Origin: Terriglobia bacterium
GTDB lineage: Bacteria; Acidobacteriota; Terriglobia; Terriglobales; Acidobacteriaceae
Assembly: GCA_020073495.1 (NCBI GenBank)
Contig: JAIQFD010000001.1
Location: 62,001 to 126,000 of the forward strand
DNA: 64,000 nt
Reading direction: 5' to 3'
Within the stretch, counting starts at the first letter, position 1. Each line of letters starts with the position of its first letter. Both the position numbers and the translations under genes were made by a program. The notes under the pieces are model-generated. The model saw nothing but the letters and a program-made list of their open reading frames with translations. It was not told the origin of the DNA and ran no database searches. Of the stretch, positions 25,913-34,135 are shown piece by piece.

Positions 25913-25993
25913 CCGATGGAACGCAGGCAGTTGTGCGAAACTAGATTGCTCCCCCGGTCTCCATGCTAATACAGAGGCCGGGTTTCACGCCTT

Positions 25994-27280
25994 ATGTCCA
26001 CCGTTTCCAGGCCGCGGCTTCTGCTGCTCTGCACCAAGCTGGGCTACCAGACACGCGCCTTCGCCGAGGCCGCACAGCAACTCGGTCTGGAGGTCGCCTT
26101 CGGCACCGACCGCTGCCACGTGTTGGAAGACCCGTGGGGCGACCACGCGCTGCCGCTCCATTTCGAAGATCCCAAGGGAGCGGCGAGCAAGGTGATCGAG
26201 TTCGCTGCGAACACGCCCATCCATGCGGTGATCGCAGTGGGCGACCGCCCCACGCCCACGGCGGCGCGGGTGGCGCAGGCGCTGGGATTGCCAGGACATC
26301 CCCCTCAGGCGGCCGACATCTGCCGCGATAAGTACCGTTCGCGCGAGGTCCTGCGGAAGGCGGGCTTGAAGGTGCCGTCGTATGAGCGATTCCTCGCCGA
26401 TGAGGATCCACAAAGGCTGGCTTCGGGCGTCGCTTACCCGTGCGTGGTGAAGCCGGTCGCGCTTTCCGGCAGCCGCGGCGTGATCCGGGCCGATACCCCG
26501 GCCGAGTTCGTCGCTGCCTTCGAGCGCGTGCAGCGGCTGCTGGCCAGCGGCGAGATCAAGGCGCTGCGCGAGGACACCAGCGAGTTCATCCAGGTGGAAA
26601 ACTACATCGAGGGCGTAGAAGTTGCCGTCGAGGCACTGGTCGAGCACGGCCGGCTACACGTGCTGGCCATCTTCGACAAGCCCAACCCGCTCACCGGCCC
26701 ATACTTCGAGGAAACCATCTACGTCACTCCATCGCGGCTCGCCGATGGCGTACAGGAATCTGTCATGCGCGCCCTGGACGCCGCTGTGCGCTCCCTGGGG
26801 CTGCATCACGGGCCGGTGCATGCGGAATTCCGGGTGAATGACCGGGGCGTGTACGTGCTGGAGGTCGCGGCGCGCTGTATCGGCGGACTGTGCGCCCGCG
26901 CCCTGCGTTTCAAGATACCGCTGCTCAAGCAGGACATGTCGCTGGAAGAGGTGCTGATCCGCCTGGCGCTGGGAAATGATGTCCGGCGCGTGGTGCGGGA
27001 AGACCGCGCCTCCGGCGTGATGATGATCCCGATCCCGAAACCCGGCTTCTACGAAGCGACGCGCGGGGTGCAGTTCGCGATGGCCGTGCCCGGCATCGTG
27101 GACATCGAGATCACGGCCAAGCCCCAGCAGAAGCTGGTGCCGCTTCCGGAAGGCTCGAGCTACCTGGGATTCATTTTCGCCCGCGACAACACTCCAGAAC
27201 TCGTGGAACGGGCGCTGCGTGAAGCCCACGGGAAGCTGGAATTCGTGGTCGCGCCGGAGCTGCCCATCGTCCGTGGCTAG
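25994..27280 (+). CDS. ATP-grasp domain ligase-like protein
   Basis: 428 residues. The N-terminal pre-ATP-grasp domain (LLLLCTKLGYQTRAFAEAAQQLG) is followed by an ATP-grasp fold: CRDKYRSREVLRKAGL, YPCVVKPVALSGSRGVIRAD, EFIQVENYIEGVEVAVEALV and the metal-binding block HAEFRVNDRGVYVLEVAAR. It probably makes a carboxylate-amine or peptide-like bond via an acyl phosphate; substrates are unknown. It is divergent from the radical SAM selenoprotein gene with only 81 bases between the starts, so the two may share regulation. A bidirectional terminator follows it. Confidence 0.83.
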   Translation: MSTVSRPRLLLLCTKLGYQTRAFAEAAQQLGLEVAFGTDRCHVLEDPWGDHALPLHFEDPKGAASKVIEFAANTPIHAVIAVGDRPTPTAARVAQALGLPGHPPQAADICRDKYRSREVLRKAGLKVPSYERFLADEDPQRLASGVAYPCVVKPVALSGSRGVIRADTPAEFVAAFERVQRLLASGEIKALREDTSEFIQVENYIEGVEVAVEALVEHGRLHVLAIFDKPNPLTGPYFEETIYVTPSRLADGVQESVMRALDAAVRSLGLHHGPVHAEFRVNDRGVYVLEVAARCIGGLCARALRFKIPLLKQDMSLEEVLIRLALGNDVRRVVREDRASGVMMIPIPKPGFYEATRGVQFAMAVPGIVDIEITAKPQQKLVPLPEGSSYLGFIFARDNTPELVERALREAHGKLEFVVAPELPIVRG

Positions 27281-27301
27281 TAGGTAGGGGCCCGCGATTG
27301 G

Positions 27302-27328
27302 AAAAACCCGCCAAGAAAGCGGGCTTTT
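27302..27328 (+). terminator. Bidirectional terminator between the ATP-grasp gene and yggX
   Basis: AAAAACCCGC-caagaaa-GCGGGCTTTT. The A-rich and T-rich flanks let it serve both converging genes. Confidence 0.85.
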
Positions 27329-27343
27329 CAGTCTCCAACAAGC

Positions 27344-27667
27344 TCACTGCTTGGTCTTGGGTGGAACGTAGCCTTCCGGCAGGGCCGCGCCTTCGCCGAA
27401 AAAGTACTGCTCCATCTGCTGCACGATGAGTTCCTGGTCTTTCTTGTTGGCGGGGTTCAGGCGATACTCATTCAGGATCATCTTGCAGTGCTCGCCCCAC
27501 ATCTTCCACGCCTCGGCGGAGACGTTTTCGAAGATCTTCCTGCCCAGTTCGGTGTCGAACGGGGGCTCGTCGAGGCCGGGCATCTCGCGCTGGAACTTGA
27601 CGCAAAATACCTTGCGCTGGTTGGGATCGTGCGATCCGGGCGGGATCGGCGGTGCTCCACAGCTCAT
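27344..27667 (-). CDS. yggX: YggX family Fe(2+)-trafficking / oxidative damage protection protein
   Basis: 107 residues; the core (about residues 17-90) matches YggX: KVFCVKFQREMPGLDEPP with the conserved cysteine, then ELGRKIFENVSAEAW and LNEYRLNPANKKDQEL. The protein protects Fe-S enzymes and handles labile iron in the cytoplasm. It has a short Pro-rich N-terminal extension and a C-terminal tail compared with the ~90-residue E. coli protein. Start at 27667 after GGAAGGAA. A decayed copy of its promoter and first codons lies at 30926-31160. Fe-S-dependent enzymes nearby make the context sensible. Confidence 0.9.
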   Translation of the reverse strand: MSCGAPPIPPGSHDPNQRKVFCVKFQREMPGLDEPPFDTELGRKIFENVSAEAWKMWGEHCKMILNEYRLNPANKKDQELIVQQMEQYFFGEGAALPEGYVPPKTKQ

Positions 27668-27844
27668 GATGGTTCCTTCCCTATGCGGATAATCTTCTAT
27701 CATACCGCAGCCGCAAGCGGCGCCTCGCCCAGCACGAGAGCCAACAAAGAGGCTCTGACGCCCGAACCTCTCTGCCCTGGGATGTCCCATCCGCCGGCCT
27801 GCATCCGGCCTCGGCACCCGGCCGCTGCTTCGCCTACGAGAAAA

Positions 27845-27870
27845 AAAGGGCGGCCCTAAGGCCGCCCTTT
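27845..27870 (-). terminator. Terminator after the S53 peptidase gene
   Basis: Perfect 11-bp stem AAAGGGCGGCC / GGCCGCCCTTT around CTAA. On the minus strand it is followed by a run of seven or more T residues. Confidence 0.9.
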
Positions 27871-27911
27871 CAGTCGTACTTCAAGGTTAAGCTACTGCGC
27901 GGGAACGCCTC

Positions 27912-29948
27912 CTACTTGACCGCATTGATGAAGGCCAAGCCGTTCGGGGTGCCCACGCCGGTCACATTGTCCCAGCCAGGTCCAGTCTTGAGCGAAGAGT
28001 CGGTCCCGAAGGTCAGAACATACCAACGGGTCGACGAGCCGTGATACATCATGCTCAAGTAGTTCGTGGTTCCATTCAACGGAGCTGCCAGCGATGCCGG
28101 TGACTGGTACAGGGGAGGCCCACCGGTCATGATGACTCCGGCCACATCGAACGGGAACACGCCCGCCGGGACGTCGTAGACCGCGCCCGGCGGCAGGCCA
28201 TAGAGGTAGGGCGCAGAGAAGCCCAGCGGTGCGCCATGAGCCTGGCTCGCGACTGCCCACAAGCCAGAGAACATCGGGCAGGAGGCGCTGGTGCCGCCAA
28301 TCACCCCGATGAACGGCCCAGCCGGGTTCCCATTCCCGTCAAAGCTCCAGATCATCTCGACCCCGGTCTCCGGGTCAGCATCCATGGAGATGTCCGGAAC
28401 CATGCGGAAGGCTCCCGGCAAGCCCGATTGGAAGAAGGGCTTGGCGAAATACCCACTGGTTCCGCCGCCTGCTCCGAAGATGTACCCCAAGTGAAGCGGT
28501 GGTATCACCGGCGTGTTGGGCGTGACATTCGCGATACGGGTCTCGTTGTTGCCCCAGCCGGTCTCAAACCTCCGGGTGTTGTTGGGGTTGAGGAACAGGC
28601 TGGTGCCGCCGATGCCGGTGGCCCATTGCGAGTCGGCAGAGTTCTCCACCGTCTTCACGCCCCAGGCCGCGAGGTCGTCGCCGCTGTCCCCCGACGCGAA
28701 GTGCAGCGAAACGCCGTTCAGCGCAGCATACTGGTCGATGCCGTTGATCGCATCGAGGGTGCCCGGATCGAGGAGCGCCTCCGGTGCGGACCAACTGTTG
28801 GAAATGACCCCACCCAGGCCGTTGTCGACCGCGTAAATGATCGCTCCGTAGAGAGCGTCAAAGCTGTTGTCCTGCGCCTCGATCAGGACGAGCGGCGAAC
28901 CCGGTGCAATAGCATGCGCCCACTCCACGTCGAGGGTGATCTCCTCCGCCCAGCCATTGTTGAAGGGGGGAGGACTTTGGTCAGGCGGCGTGAGGATGGT
29001 GAGGCTCGGCGCCGGCAGGCCAAAAAAGCCCGAGAACGTCGCCACGTCGCTAGCAATCGAGGGCGACATGAAGGCGTCAACTATGACCACCGGCATTCCA
29101 GTCCCATCGTAGCCGGCGGCATAGGCAGCATTCATGCCGTAGGCAGTCTGGATCTCCGAGGGCTGGTAGCCGCACGGATTCAGATGCGGCACCGGATCGC
29201 TCGGCTCGGAACCGTACCGGTAGCCCGTGTAAACCGCCGCCGGCAGGTGGCCGCTGGTGGTGAAGGCGTGGGTCTCGACCCCTTTGAAGCATTGCCCTTC
29301 CCAGAAACTGCCATTGGGGGCGATGGCCAGGGGGTAGGCCGCAAACTGCTCGCCGGTATCCGGGTGCTTTGCCCGGCGGGAGTTCGGGAGCGGATGCAGA
29401 TCGTGCAGCCCAGTGACCGCCTTGATCAGGTTGCCGGCTTCGCCGAAAACGACGGGATCACCCGCGTTCGACATGTACGTCCGGCCCTTCATGCTATATC
29501 GGTTGATCTTGACGCCGAAGGCGCTCTGAACCCTGGACACGGTCCCCTGCGCCTGCACGAAGAAGTTGTTGGCGTGGATCTTGGTGACATTCAGACCCAG
29601 CGACTTGAGGTAGTCCTGGACCTTCGCAGCTTCGGCCGCGGTGGGACCGAATTTCTCCGCGTACTGCTGCGGGCTGAGGAAGTGGTGATAATTCGCGGAT
29701 CCCTTGGTGTAGATCTGCTGCGCCAGTGCATCCATCGCAGCCTGGTTGTGATGTTGCAGCCAAACGGTCACGGTGATGGTCTTATCCGGGTTCTCGGCCC
29801 CGAGATTGGCTCCCGCTTGCGTAAGTCTTGGCGTGCCCTTCAGGGCACGGCCGTTCGCTGCAAACGCGGAATCAACCATCACTGTTGTCAATGCCAGCAC
29901 GATCGCAAGCCCTACGACGGCATGCGACCAACCTCGACGAGTGGACAT
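27912..29948 (-). CDS. Secreted S53 (sedolisin/kumamolisin) family peptidase
   Basis: 678-residue pre-pro-peptidase. A signal peptide ends near VDSAFA (about residue 30). An activation prodomain (about residues 40-190, with YHHFLSPQQYAEKFGP) precedes the catalytic domain. Catalytic signs are E-x3-D in WAEEITLDVEW, the oxyanion Asp in ASGDSGDD and the serine in GGTSASCP. The C-terminal calcium-site region is VTGVGTPNG. S53 enzymes are serine-carboxyl peptidases active at low pH, which fits an acidobacterium. The gene follows a PEP-CTERM gene by 84 nt with a strong hairpin between them. Confidence 0.92.
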   Translation of the reverse strand: MSTRRGWSHAVVGLAIVLALTTVMVDSAFAANGRALKGTPRLTQAGANLGAENPDKTITVTVWLQHHNQAAMDALAQQIYTKGSANYHHFLSPQQYAEKFGPTAAEAAKVQDYLKSLGLNVTKIHANNFFVQAQGTVSRVQSAFGVKINRYSMKGRTYMSNAGDPVVFGEAGNLIKAVTGLHDLHPLPNSRRAKHPDTGEQFAAYPLAIAPNGSFWEGQCFKGVETHAFTTSGHLPAAVYTGYRYGSEPSDPVPHLNPCGYQPSEIQTAYGMNAAYAAGYDGTGMPVVIVDAFMSPSIASDVATFSGFFGLPAPSLTILTPPDQSPPPFNNGWAEEITLDVEWAHAIAPGSPLVLIEAQDNSFDALYGAIIYAVDNGLGGVISNSWSAPEALLDPGTLDAINGIDQYAALNGVSLHFASGDSGDDLAAWGVKTVENSADSQWATGIGGTSLFLNPNNTRRFETGWGNNETRIANVTPNTPVIPPLHLGYIFGAGGGTSGYFAKPFFQSGLPGAFRMVPDISMDADPETGVEMIWSFDGNGNPAGPFIGVIGGTSASCPMFSGLWAVASQAHGAPLGFSAPYLYGLPPGAVYDVPAGVFPFDVAGVIMTGGPPLYQSPASLAAPLNGTTNYLSMMYHGSSTRWYVLTFGTDSSLKTGPGWDNVTGVGTPNGLAFINAVK

Positions 29949-29985
29949 AAGAGTCGATCTCCTTCGAAGGGGGGTGGTGGTGCCA

Positions 29986-30019
29986 GCGCGGCGGCGCCTT
30001 CTGGTGCCAGCCGCCGCGC
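29986..30019 (-). terminator. GC-rich hairpin between the PEP-CTERM and S53 genes
   Basis: Stem GCGCGGCGGC / GCCGCCGCGC with a 14-nt loop. A direct repeat GGTGCCAG flanks the left arm and lies in the loop. There is no T tract on either side, so it may be an mRNA-stabilising hairpin rather than a true terminator. Confidence 0.5.
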
Positions 30020-30032
30020 CTTAAGCAAGGAT

Positions 30033-30653
30033 CTAGAGGCCCAGTTTCCGCCGCACGACTCCAGCGATTCCCAGGATCCCGGAGCCGAACAGCGCCAGGC
30101 TGCTGGGCTCAGGAACTTCAGTTGAAAAGATGTTTGTGCTCGGACCGCCGGCGGCGGTCGTGGTCGAGAACCATTCCGAGCCAAGGTTTTGACCAGCGGT
30201 CTGTGCGAGAACGATGCTGAGGTTGTAGACACCGCCGCCATAGATGTTCGCGAAGTTTACGGTGCCGCCCACGGTGAGCAGGGTGTCGCAGTAGTTGCAA
30301 TCACCCAGAACGAAAGCCGCCACCAAAATCCCGTTGATATAGACGTCGTTTTCATAGAACGTCCCGGGACTGCCGCCGTAGCCATTCACAACGCCCCAAT
30401 TGGCCGTCAGGTCGTTAACGAAGGGCTGACCCGTGAAGAACGTCTCGGTGACGGTGTCACCCACCGTCCACATGGGTTGACTCAGGCCGCCGTTGCCGCC
30501 CATGAAGCCGCAGCCGTTGGTTGCGCTGCAGTAGAAGGTGTTGTCACTTGGAAAGTTGACCGTGATTTCGGTTGTGTCGGCGCTAGCCACGCCGATCATG
30601 CAGAAGCAGAGCGCAAACAGCACAACGACGCTCCGCAGGGTGAGTCCTTTCAT
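30033..30653 (-). CDS. PEP-CTERM sorting domain protein
   Basis: 206-residue exported protein with an N-terminal signal peptide (LFALCFCMIGVASA). A beta-rich body of no recognised family follows. The C-terminal sorting signal is VPEPSSLALFGSG, then a hydrophobic helix and the basic end RRKLGL, which directs exosortase processing. No exosortase or EPS gene lies in the window. Start at 30653 follows CAGGAGGC. A sigma-54-like element sits 54-71 nt upstream. Confidence 0.88.
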   Translation of the reverse strand: MKGLTLRSVVVLFALCFCMIGVASADTTEITVNFPSDNTFYCSATNGCGFMGGNGGLSQPMWTVGDTVTETFFTGQPFVNDLTANWGVVNGYGGSPGTFYENDVYINGILVAAFVLGDCNYCDTLLTVGGTVNFANIYGGGVYNLSIVLAQTAGQNLGSEWFSTTTAAGGPSTNIFSTEVPEPSSLALFGSGILGIAGVVRRKLGL

Positions 30654-30706
30654 ATTGCCTCCTGAGCCAGAACCTTAACGATAGGGGGAGCAGCACCAAG
30701 GCTGAC

Positions 30707-30724
30707 TGCAGTTTGATAGCCAAA
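30707..30724 (-). promoter_or_regulatory. Sigma-54-like promoter for the 30033-30653 PEP-CTERM gene
   Basis: Minus strand TTTGGCTATCAAACTGCA: GG and GC are exactly 10 nt apart, with TTGGC at -24 and TGCA at -12. About 105 nt upstream (30829-30840) lies TGCACATAAGCA, related to the TGCACAT motif found upstream of the other two PEP-CTERM genes. Confidence 0.55.
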
Positions 30725-30925
30725 GGCCATGTCCTAAGGTAACATATGTATCTGACTGATAATGAATAACTTATCATGACTTCAATCCGCTGTCTCGATT
30801 CGGCGCCACTGTCGAAGATGCAAGCTCCTGCACATAAGCATCAAAGTTCTGCGGAGGGGGCAATCCGGATTGTGTCTGGAACGCTTGACGGGCAAGTACA
30901 GGTCTCTTCAACAAGTAACTAACTA

Positions 30926-31045
30926 GATGGTAATCGGGCGTTCGGGTACCAGCCGCGGCATCCCGCGCTGGAACTTCACACGGGAGAGCGTGCCTTTGCT
31001 CGGGCGGTCCGACCCAGGCGGGGGCGGCGGTGCCCCGCAGTTCAT
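30926..31045 (-). pseudogene. Decayed yggX duplicate (5' part)
   Basis: The frame starting at 31045 reads MNCGAPPPPPGSDR, then VKFQRGMPRL, before losing similarity. The intact yggX starts MSCGAPPIPPGSHD, then VKFQREMPGL. The bases upstream (31046-31160) also match those upstream of yggX (27668-27790). About 70 codons of the gene body are absent. It is therefore a partial duplicate, not a small gene. Confidence 0.75.
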
Positions 31046-31121
31046 GGTGGCTCCTTCCCAGTGTGGCTGATTCTCGATCATGCCGCGGCGGTACGCAGCT
31101 CCCCCGCCCGGGACGAGAGAC

Positions 31122-31151
31122 AAAAAAGCAGAGAGGCCGAAGCCTCTCTGC
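31122..31151 (-). terminator. Terminator after the metzincin/PA-domain gene
   Basis: On the minus strand: GCAGAGAGGC-TTCG-GCCTCTCTGC followed by TTTTTT, a perfect 10-bp stem with a UUCG tetraloop. Confidence 0.93.
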
Positions 31152-31167
31152 CCGGGAATGGTCCCGC

Positions 31168-32592
31168 CTACCAGCCGAGATCCGTCAGCAGCTCCAGCGT
31201 CAGGTCCAGCGGCTGATGCACCGAGTGCGTCAGGTCGGAGTTGATGTTGGGCTCCATGAGCAGATTGGGGAAGGCGATCGTGTCCCAGTGCGACACCGAA
31301 GAGCCGCTCTGGTACGGGTTTGGAGTGAACAGCAGCACCCGGCCGGCGGGATCGCCGCCGGCTCGGATGGAAAGATCCAATCCGAGAGTGGCAAACATGC
31401 CGGAGTGCAGGCGGGAGCGGTACTTCAACGCGCTCTTCAGCGTGTTGCCGTCGGGTAGGCTGATGCGTACCGACGGGATGGTGATGGTCGGGTCAGCACC
31501 GCCCAGCCCCGACGGAGGTGCGCCCGCAACATTGTCGGCCACCAGCACTGCGATGGCGCCGGCGTTCTGCGCGTTCTTGACTTTCACTACGAACGTGCAG
31601 ACGCCGCGATCGACCAGCGCGATCTTGCCGTTCACCGCCGCAGCATTGGCGGAGGAAAGCGGATTACACGCCAATCCGGTGCCGTTGGCTTGGTCCACGA
31701 CCGGCATGACCTCACCCGTCACGCCCGGACTTGACACCGGCGGACCGAAGGACGCCGCACCGATCTGGTAGTTGCCGGCTACGGACGCCGGTGCGGTGAC
31801 CTCCAACAGAGGCGTGCCGTTGGCCAGCACCAACGACATGTCGGTCATGACGTTGGGGCCATTCCACGCCACCTTGCGGGGGTTGATGGCGGAGGCCGCA
31901 CGCTCCGCATTGGTCGCCATATCGAACCATGTCTTCCCGGCGGTGGAGTCGTAGGTGAAGTGGTCGTAAGCGCTCGGGAAACCCCCGACAAATGCGCCCG
32001 TTTGACCGCTGGTGAACGTCTGGAATCCCAACCCGTGGGCAAACTCGTGCAGCAGCACCGTGACCAGATCGATGTTGAGTCCGTGGTTGGTGTCCAAGCC
32101 GAGGTACCAGAAGGTGCCGGTCAGACAATTAGGTTGGCCCAGGTTGACATTGAACCGCGCCCGGATCTGCGCGGTGGCGGGATCGAGATCCGCGCCGAAG
32201 ATCTTGTTGGCCAGCGCGAAATTATACCAGGTGCCCGGGAACGGAGCGCCGGAAAAGTCCCTCCAGATCTCCGTCGCGCCGGCACTCCCCAGTACCGCCG
32301 AGGTTGCGTCACACGCGAGCGGCTCGAAGGTGGCCAGAATCGTGATTTCGACGGTGCTGTTCAGGTTGGCGCCCCAGATGTCGGCCGCTGCCTGGAAGGC
32401 GATCAGACGCTGCTCTCCCAGCGTGGTTCCAGCGTTGCCCCCAATGGGAGCCACCGGCGTGGGATCGTTGAAGCCCACACCCGGCGCATTCCCGTTGACG
32501 ATGGAGATGGTTGCCGCAGCGTATGCCGGCTGAGCCGCCAGCGCCGCGAGGATCAGAACGACCAGAAAGGCAGCGCACTTGTTACTTTTCAT
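31168..32592 (-). CDS. Secreted metzincin-type metalloprotease with PA domain
   Basis: 474 residues. A signal peptide ends near AQPAYA. The zinc site VLLHEFAHGLGFQT gives HExxHxxGxx in mid-protein (about residues 182-192). A protease-associated (PA) domain follows in the C-terminal half (VNGKIALVDRGVCTFVVKVKNAQNAGAIAVLVADN). The extended zinc motif HEFAHGLGF ends in F where metzincins usually have a third His/Asp ligand three residues on, so the subfamily is uncertain. The start lies inside the end of the preceding gene (11-nt overlap), so both are co-translated. Likely an extracellular degradative enzyme. Confidence 0.85.
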   Translation of the reverse strand: MKSNKCAAFLVVLILAALAAQPAYAAATISIVNGNAPGVGFNDPTPVAPIGGNAGTTLGEQRLIAFQAAADIWGANLNSTVEITILATFEPLACDATSAVLGSAGATEIWRDFSGAPFPGTWYNFALANKIFGADLDPATAQIRARFNVNLGQPNCLTGTFWYLGLDTNHGLNIDLVTVLLHEFAHGLGFQTFTSGQTGAFVGGFPSAYDHFTYDSTAGKTWFDMATNAERAASAINPRKVAWNGPNVMTDMSLVLANGTPLLEVTAPASVAGNYQIGAASFGPPVSSPGVTGEVMPVVDQANGTGLACNPLSSANAAAVNGKIALVDRGVCTFVVKVKNAQNAGAIAVLVADNVAGAPPSGLGGADPTITIPSVRISLPDGNTLKSALKYRSRLHSGMFATLGLDLSIRAGGDPAGRVLLFTPNPYQSGSSVSHWDTIAFPNLLMEPNINSDLTHSVHQPLDLTLELLTDLGW

Positions 32593-33079
32593 TGCCGGCC
32601 TCCTTGGTCGCGGGCTGCGTCTTGTTATCCGATTGCACGCGGGCCTCTGCGTCCTTCTTGCCCTGCACGCAGTCGAACTTCACCTTGCCGTCGGCGCTGC
32701 GGGTCGCGACCGCGTAGGTTTCGTAGGACTCGTCCAGCAGCACTCCTACCGCTCCCGATGCAGCGGCGGGAGCGGCCTTGAGCAGTTGCAAAGGTTTCTT
32801 CACCTGCGGCGCCATTTTCGCTTGGCCGGCCTCGAGTTCCTTTACTTCCTCGGGTGTCGGCTCGCGCAGTTGCCCGGTCGCCGGGTCCTTGGCGACCCGT
32901 TGTCCGGCGCTGGGGTTCGCGGTGGTCGGTTCCACCTGCTTGCTTGGGGTGGACTGGTTGGAATCGCTCTGCGCCGTCGCGACCGGGAGGATGACCAGGA
33001 AACCGACGAGAGCAATCAAGACGGTCATCACCAGCCAGGCGGAGGCGCGGCGTGCGCGGGGGACACTGAAATGCAACAT
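32582..33079 (-). CDS. Small exported protein resembling post-PEP-CTERM-1 domain proteins
   Basis: 165 residues with an N-terminal membrane/signal segment (ASAWLVMTVLIALVGFLVILPVATA). A disordered Ser/Thr/Pro part is followed by KDPATGQLREPTPEEVKELEAG and an end with TRSADGKVKFDCVQGK. The 'DP.TGQLR.PTPEE' pattern resembles proteins labelled post-PEP-CTERM-1 domain, which accompany PEP-CTERM genes; here one lies 58 nt upstream. The stop overlaps the metalloprotease start by 11 nt. Role unknown; it may assist or inhibit the co-expressed protease. Confidence 0.68.
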   Translation of the reverse strand: MLHFSVPRARRASAWLVMTVLIALVGFLVILPVATAQSDSNQSTPSKQVEPTTANPSAGQRVAKDPATGQLREPTPEEVKELEAGQAKMAPQVKKPLQLLKAAPAAASGAVGVLLDESYETYAVATRSADGKVKFDCVQGKKDAEARVQSDNKTQPATKEAGNEK

Positions 33080-33137
33080 GCTTCCTCCTTGAGGAATTGG
33101 TTGCGGCTGCCGCAGCAGCCAATGATCGTTGCCCGGT

Positions 33138-33782
33138 CTAGCTCTTCCGGAGCTTGCGGCGGAGCGCCATCCCAGCCAGCCCGATGCCCACTGTGGTCAT
33201 AGTGAAGGGCTCGGGGACGGGGGTGTGCGCGTAGTCGTCGATGCCGATGTAGTCGGCGTAGTTCAAGTTGTCCGGCAGGTAATAGACAAACTCAAGGCGA
33301 CCGGCGGTCGGCCCGCTCAACCCCGCAATGGTGATGGTGTAGAGCGTCCAATCGCTCGGGTAGCCGAACGGATCGAGGTTTGGGTTGATGATGAGTTCGA
33401 GAGCGCCCCCGAAACCCCCGCTCGTGTTGAGGAACACCCACAATGAATCCGCGTACCCGCTGCCGGTGGACCGAGTCCAGAACGAGAACACGTCGCCGTT
33501 GGATACCGTCCCAATCGGGGCGGCGAGCCAGTTCTCGATCGTTCCGCCGAAGGCAGCATTGTTGAAGTTGGCCGCGATGTAGGAGTCCGGCGCGCCGGAA
33601 TGGGACGTAAAGACGCCCGGATTGCCTTGGAACCAACCGGTGGTTCCAATCGGATTGCTGTTATTGAACATCACCCAGCCCGAACCGGGCAATGTCGCGA
33701 TGTTGTCGAAGCCTTCCGTGTCGGCATACATGACCGCCGTGAAGACCAGCAGGATGGCAAGGTATTTGACTATAGATCTCAT
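33138..33782 (-). CDS. PEP-CTERM protein with choice-of-anchor-J-like domain
   Basis: 214 residues from MRSIVKYLAILLVF, a signal peptide. The body starts EGFDNIATLPGSGWVMFNN and includes WLAAPIGTVSNGDVFSFWTRS and YIGIDDY, the concanavalin-like pattern of 'choice-of-anchor J' domains. The C-terminal sorting signal is VPEPFTMTTVGIG and a basic end RRKLRKS. I chose 33782 because GGAGAG lies 9 nt upstream; the longer frame adds only six residues. It probably leads an operon with the 165-residue exported protein and the metalloprotease. Confidence 0.87.
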   Translation of the reverse strand: MRSIVKYLAILLVFTAVMYADTEGFDNIATLPGSGWVMFNNSNPIGTTGWFQGNPGVFTSHSGAPDSYIAANFNNAAFGGTIENWLAAPIGTVSNGDVFSFWTRSTGSGYADSLWVFLNTSGGFGGALELIINPNLDPFGYPSDWTLYTITIAGLSGPTAGRLEFVYYLPDNLNYADYIGIDDYAHTPVPEPFTMTTVGIGLAGMALRRKLRKS

Positions 33783-33977
33783 GATGATCCGTCTCTCCAC
33801 TGCCCAGGATCAGCGTGCCCCGGGCGAGATTGTAAGAAACCAAGATGCGGCGCTTCTCGACTCACAACTCACTCCGCCTTATGCCGGGCCGGCGTGGCGG
33901 GGAGCAGTGCGTCAGTGCGGGCTCGATTGCGCTGAATAACGGGAGCGAGGCGCAAATCGACTCGCATGGACATCAAG

Positions 33978-33995
33978 AGCACGTCGATTGCCAGC
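33978..33995 (-). promoter_or_regulatory. Sigma-54-like promoter for the 33138-33782 PEP-CTERM gene
   Basis: Minus strand GCTGGCAATCGACGTGCT: TGGCA at -24, TGCT at -12, and 10 nt between GG and GC. About 85-95 nt upstream (34077-34091) lies TGCACATGTTTGCAC, nearly identical to 55291-55305. The leader would be long (about 185 nt). The rest of the 350-base gap holds no recognisable gene. Confidence 0.5.
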
Positions 33996-34076
33996 TTGGG
34001 ACTATCTCGGAATGCCGCGAACTGTTGCGTGCGTGGGGCTTATACGTATCCGGAGGAGTCACTCCAGATTTCGGGT

Positions 34077-34091
34077 TGCACATGTTTGCAC
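34077..34091. promoter_or_regulatory. TGCAC upstream motif, copy 1
   Basis: TGCACATGTTTGCAC, a direct repeat of TGCAC. It differs by one base from TGCACATCTTTGCAC at 55291-55305. Both copies lie 80-140 nt upstream of a sigma-54-like element serving a PEP-CTERM gene, where an enhancer-binding activator would be expected. Confidence 0.5.
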
Positions 34092-34135
34092 AAAAACATC
34101 AAATGTCTACCGCACGACATTCCTGACTTGCGGGT

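Noticed and set aside
29949-30032. Sigma-54 promoter for the S53 peptidase gene
   Set aside because: Two TGGCACC stretches occur on the minus strand, but neither has GC at the required 10-nt spacing.
28236-30125. 629-codon plus-strand open frame
   Set aside because: Antisense to the S53 peptidase gene; no ribosome site or recognised domain.
30923-31123. Real small gene at the yggX-like frame
   Set aside because: Similarity to yggX is limited to the start and upstream DNA; the conserved core is missing, so it is a relic.
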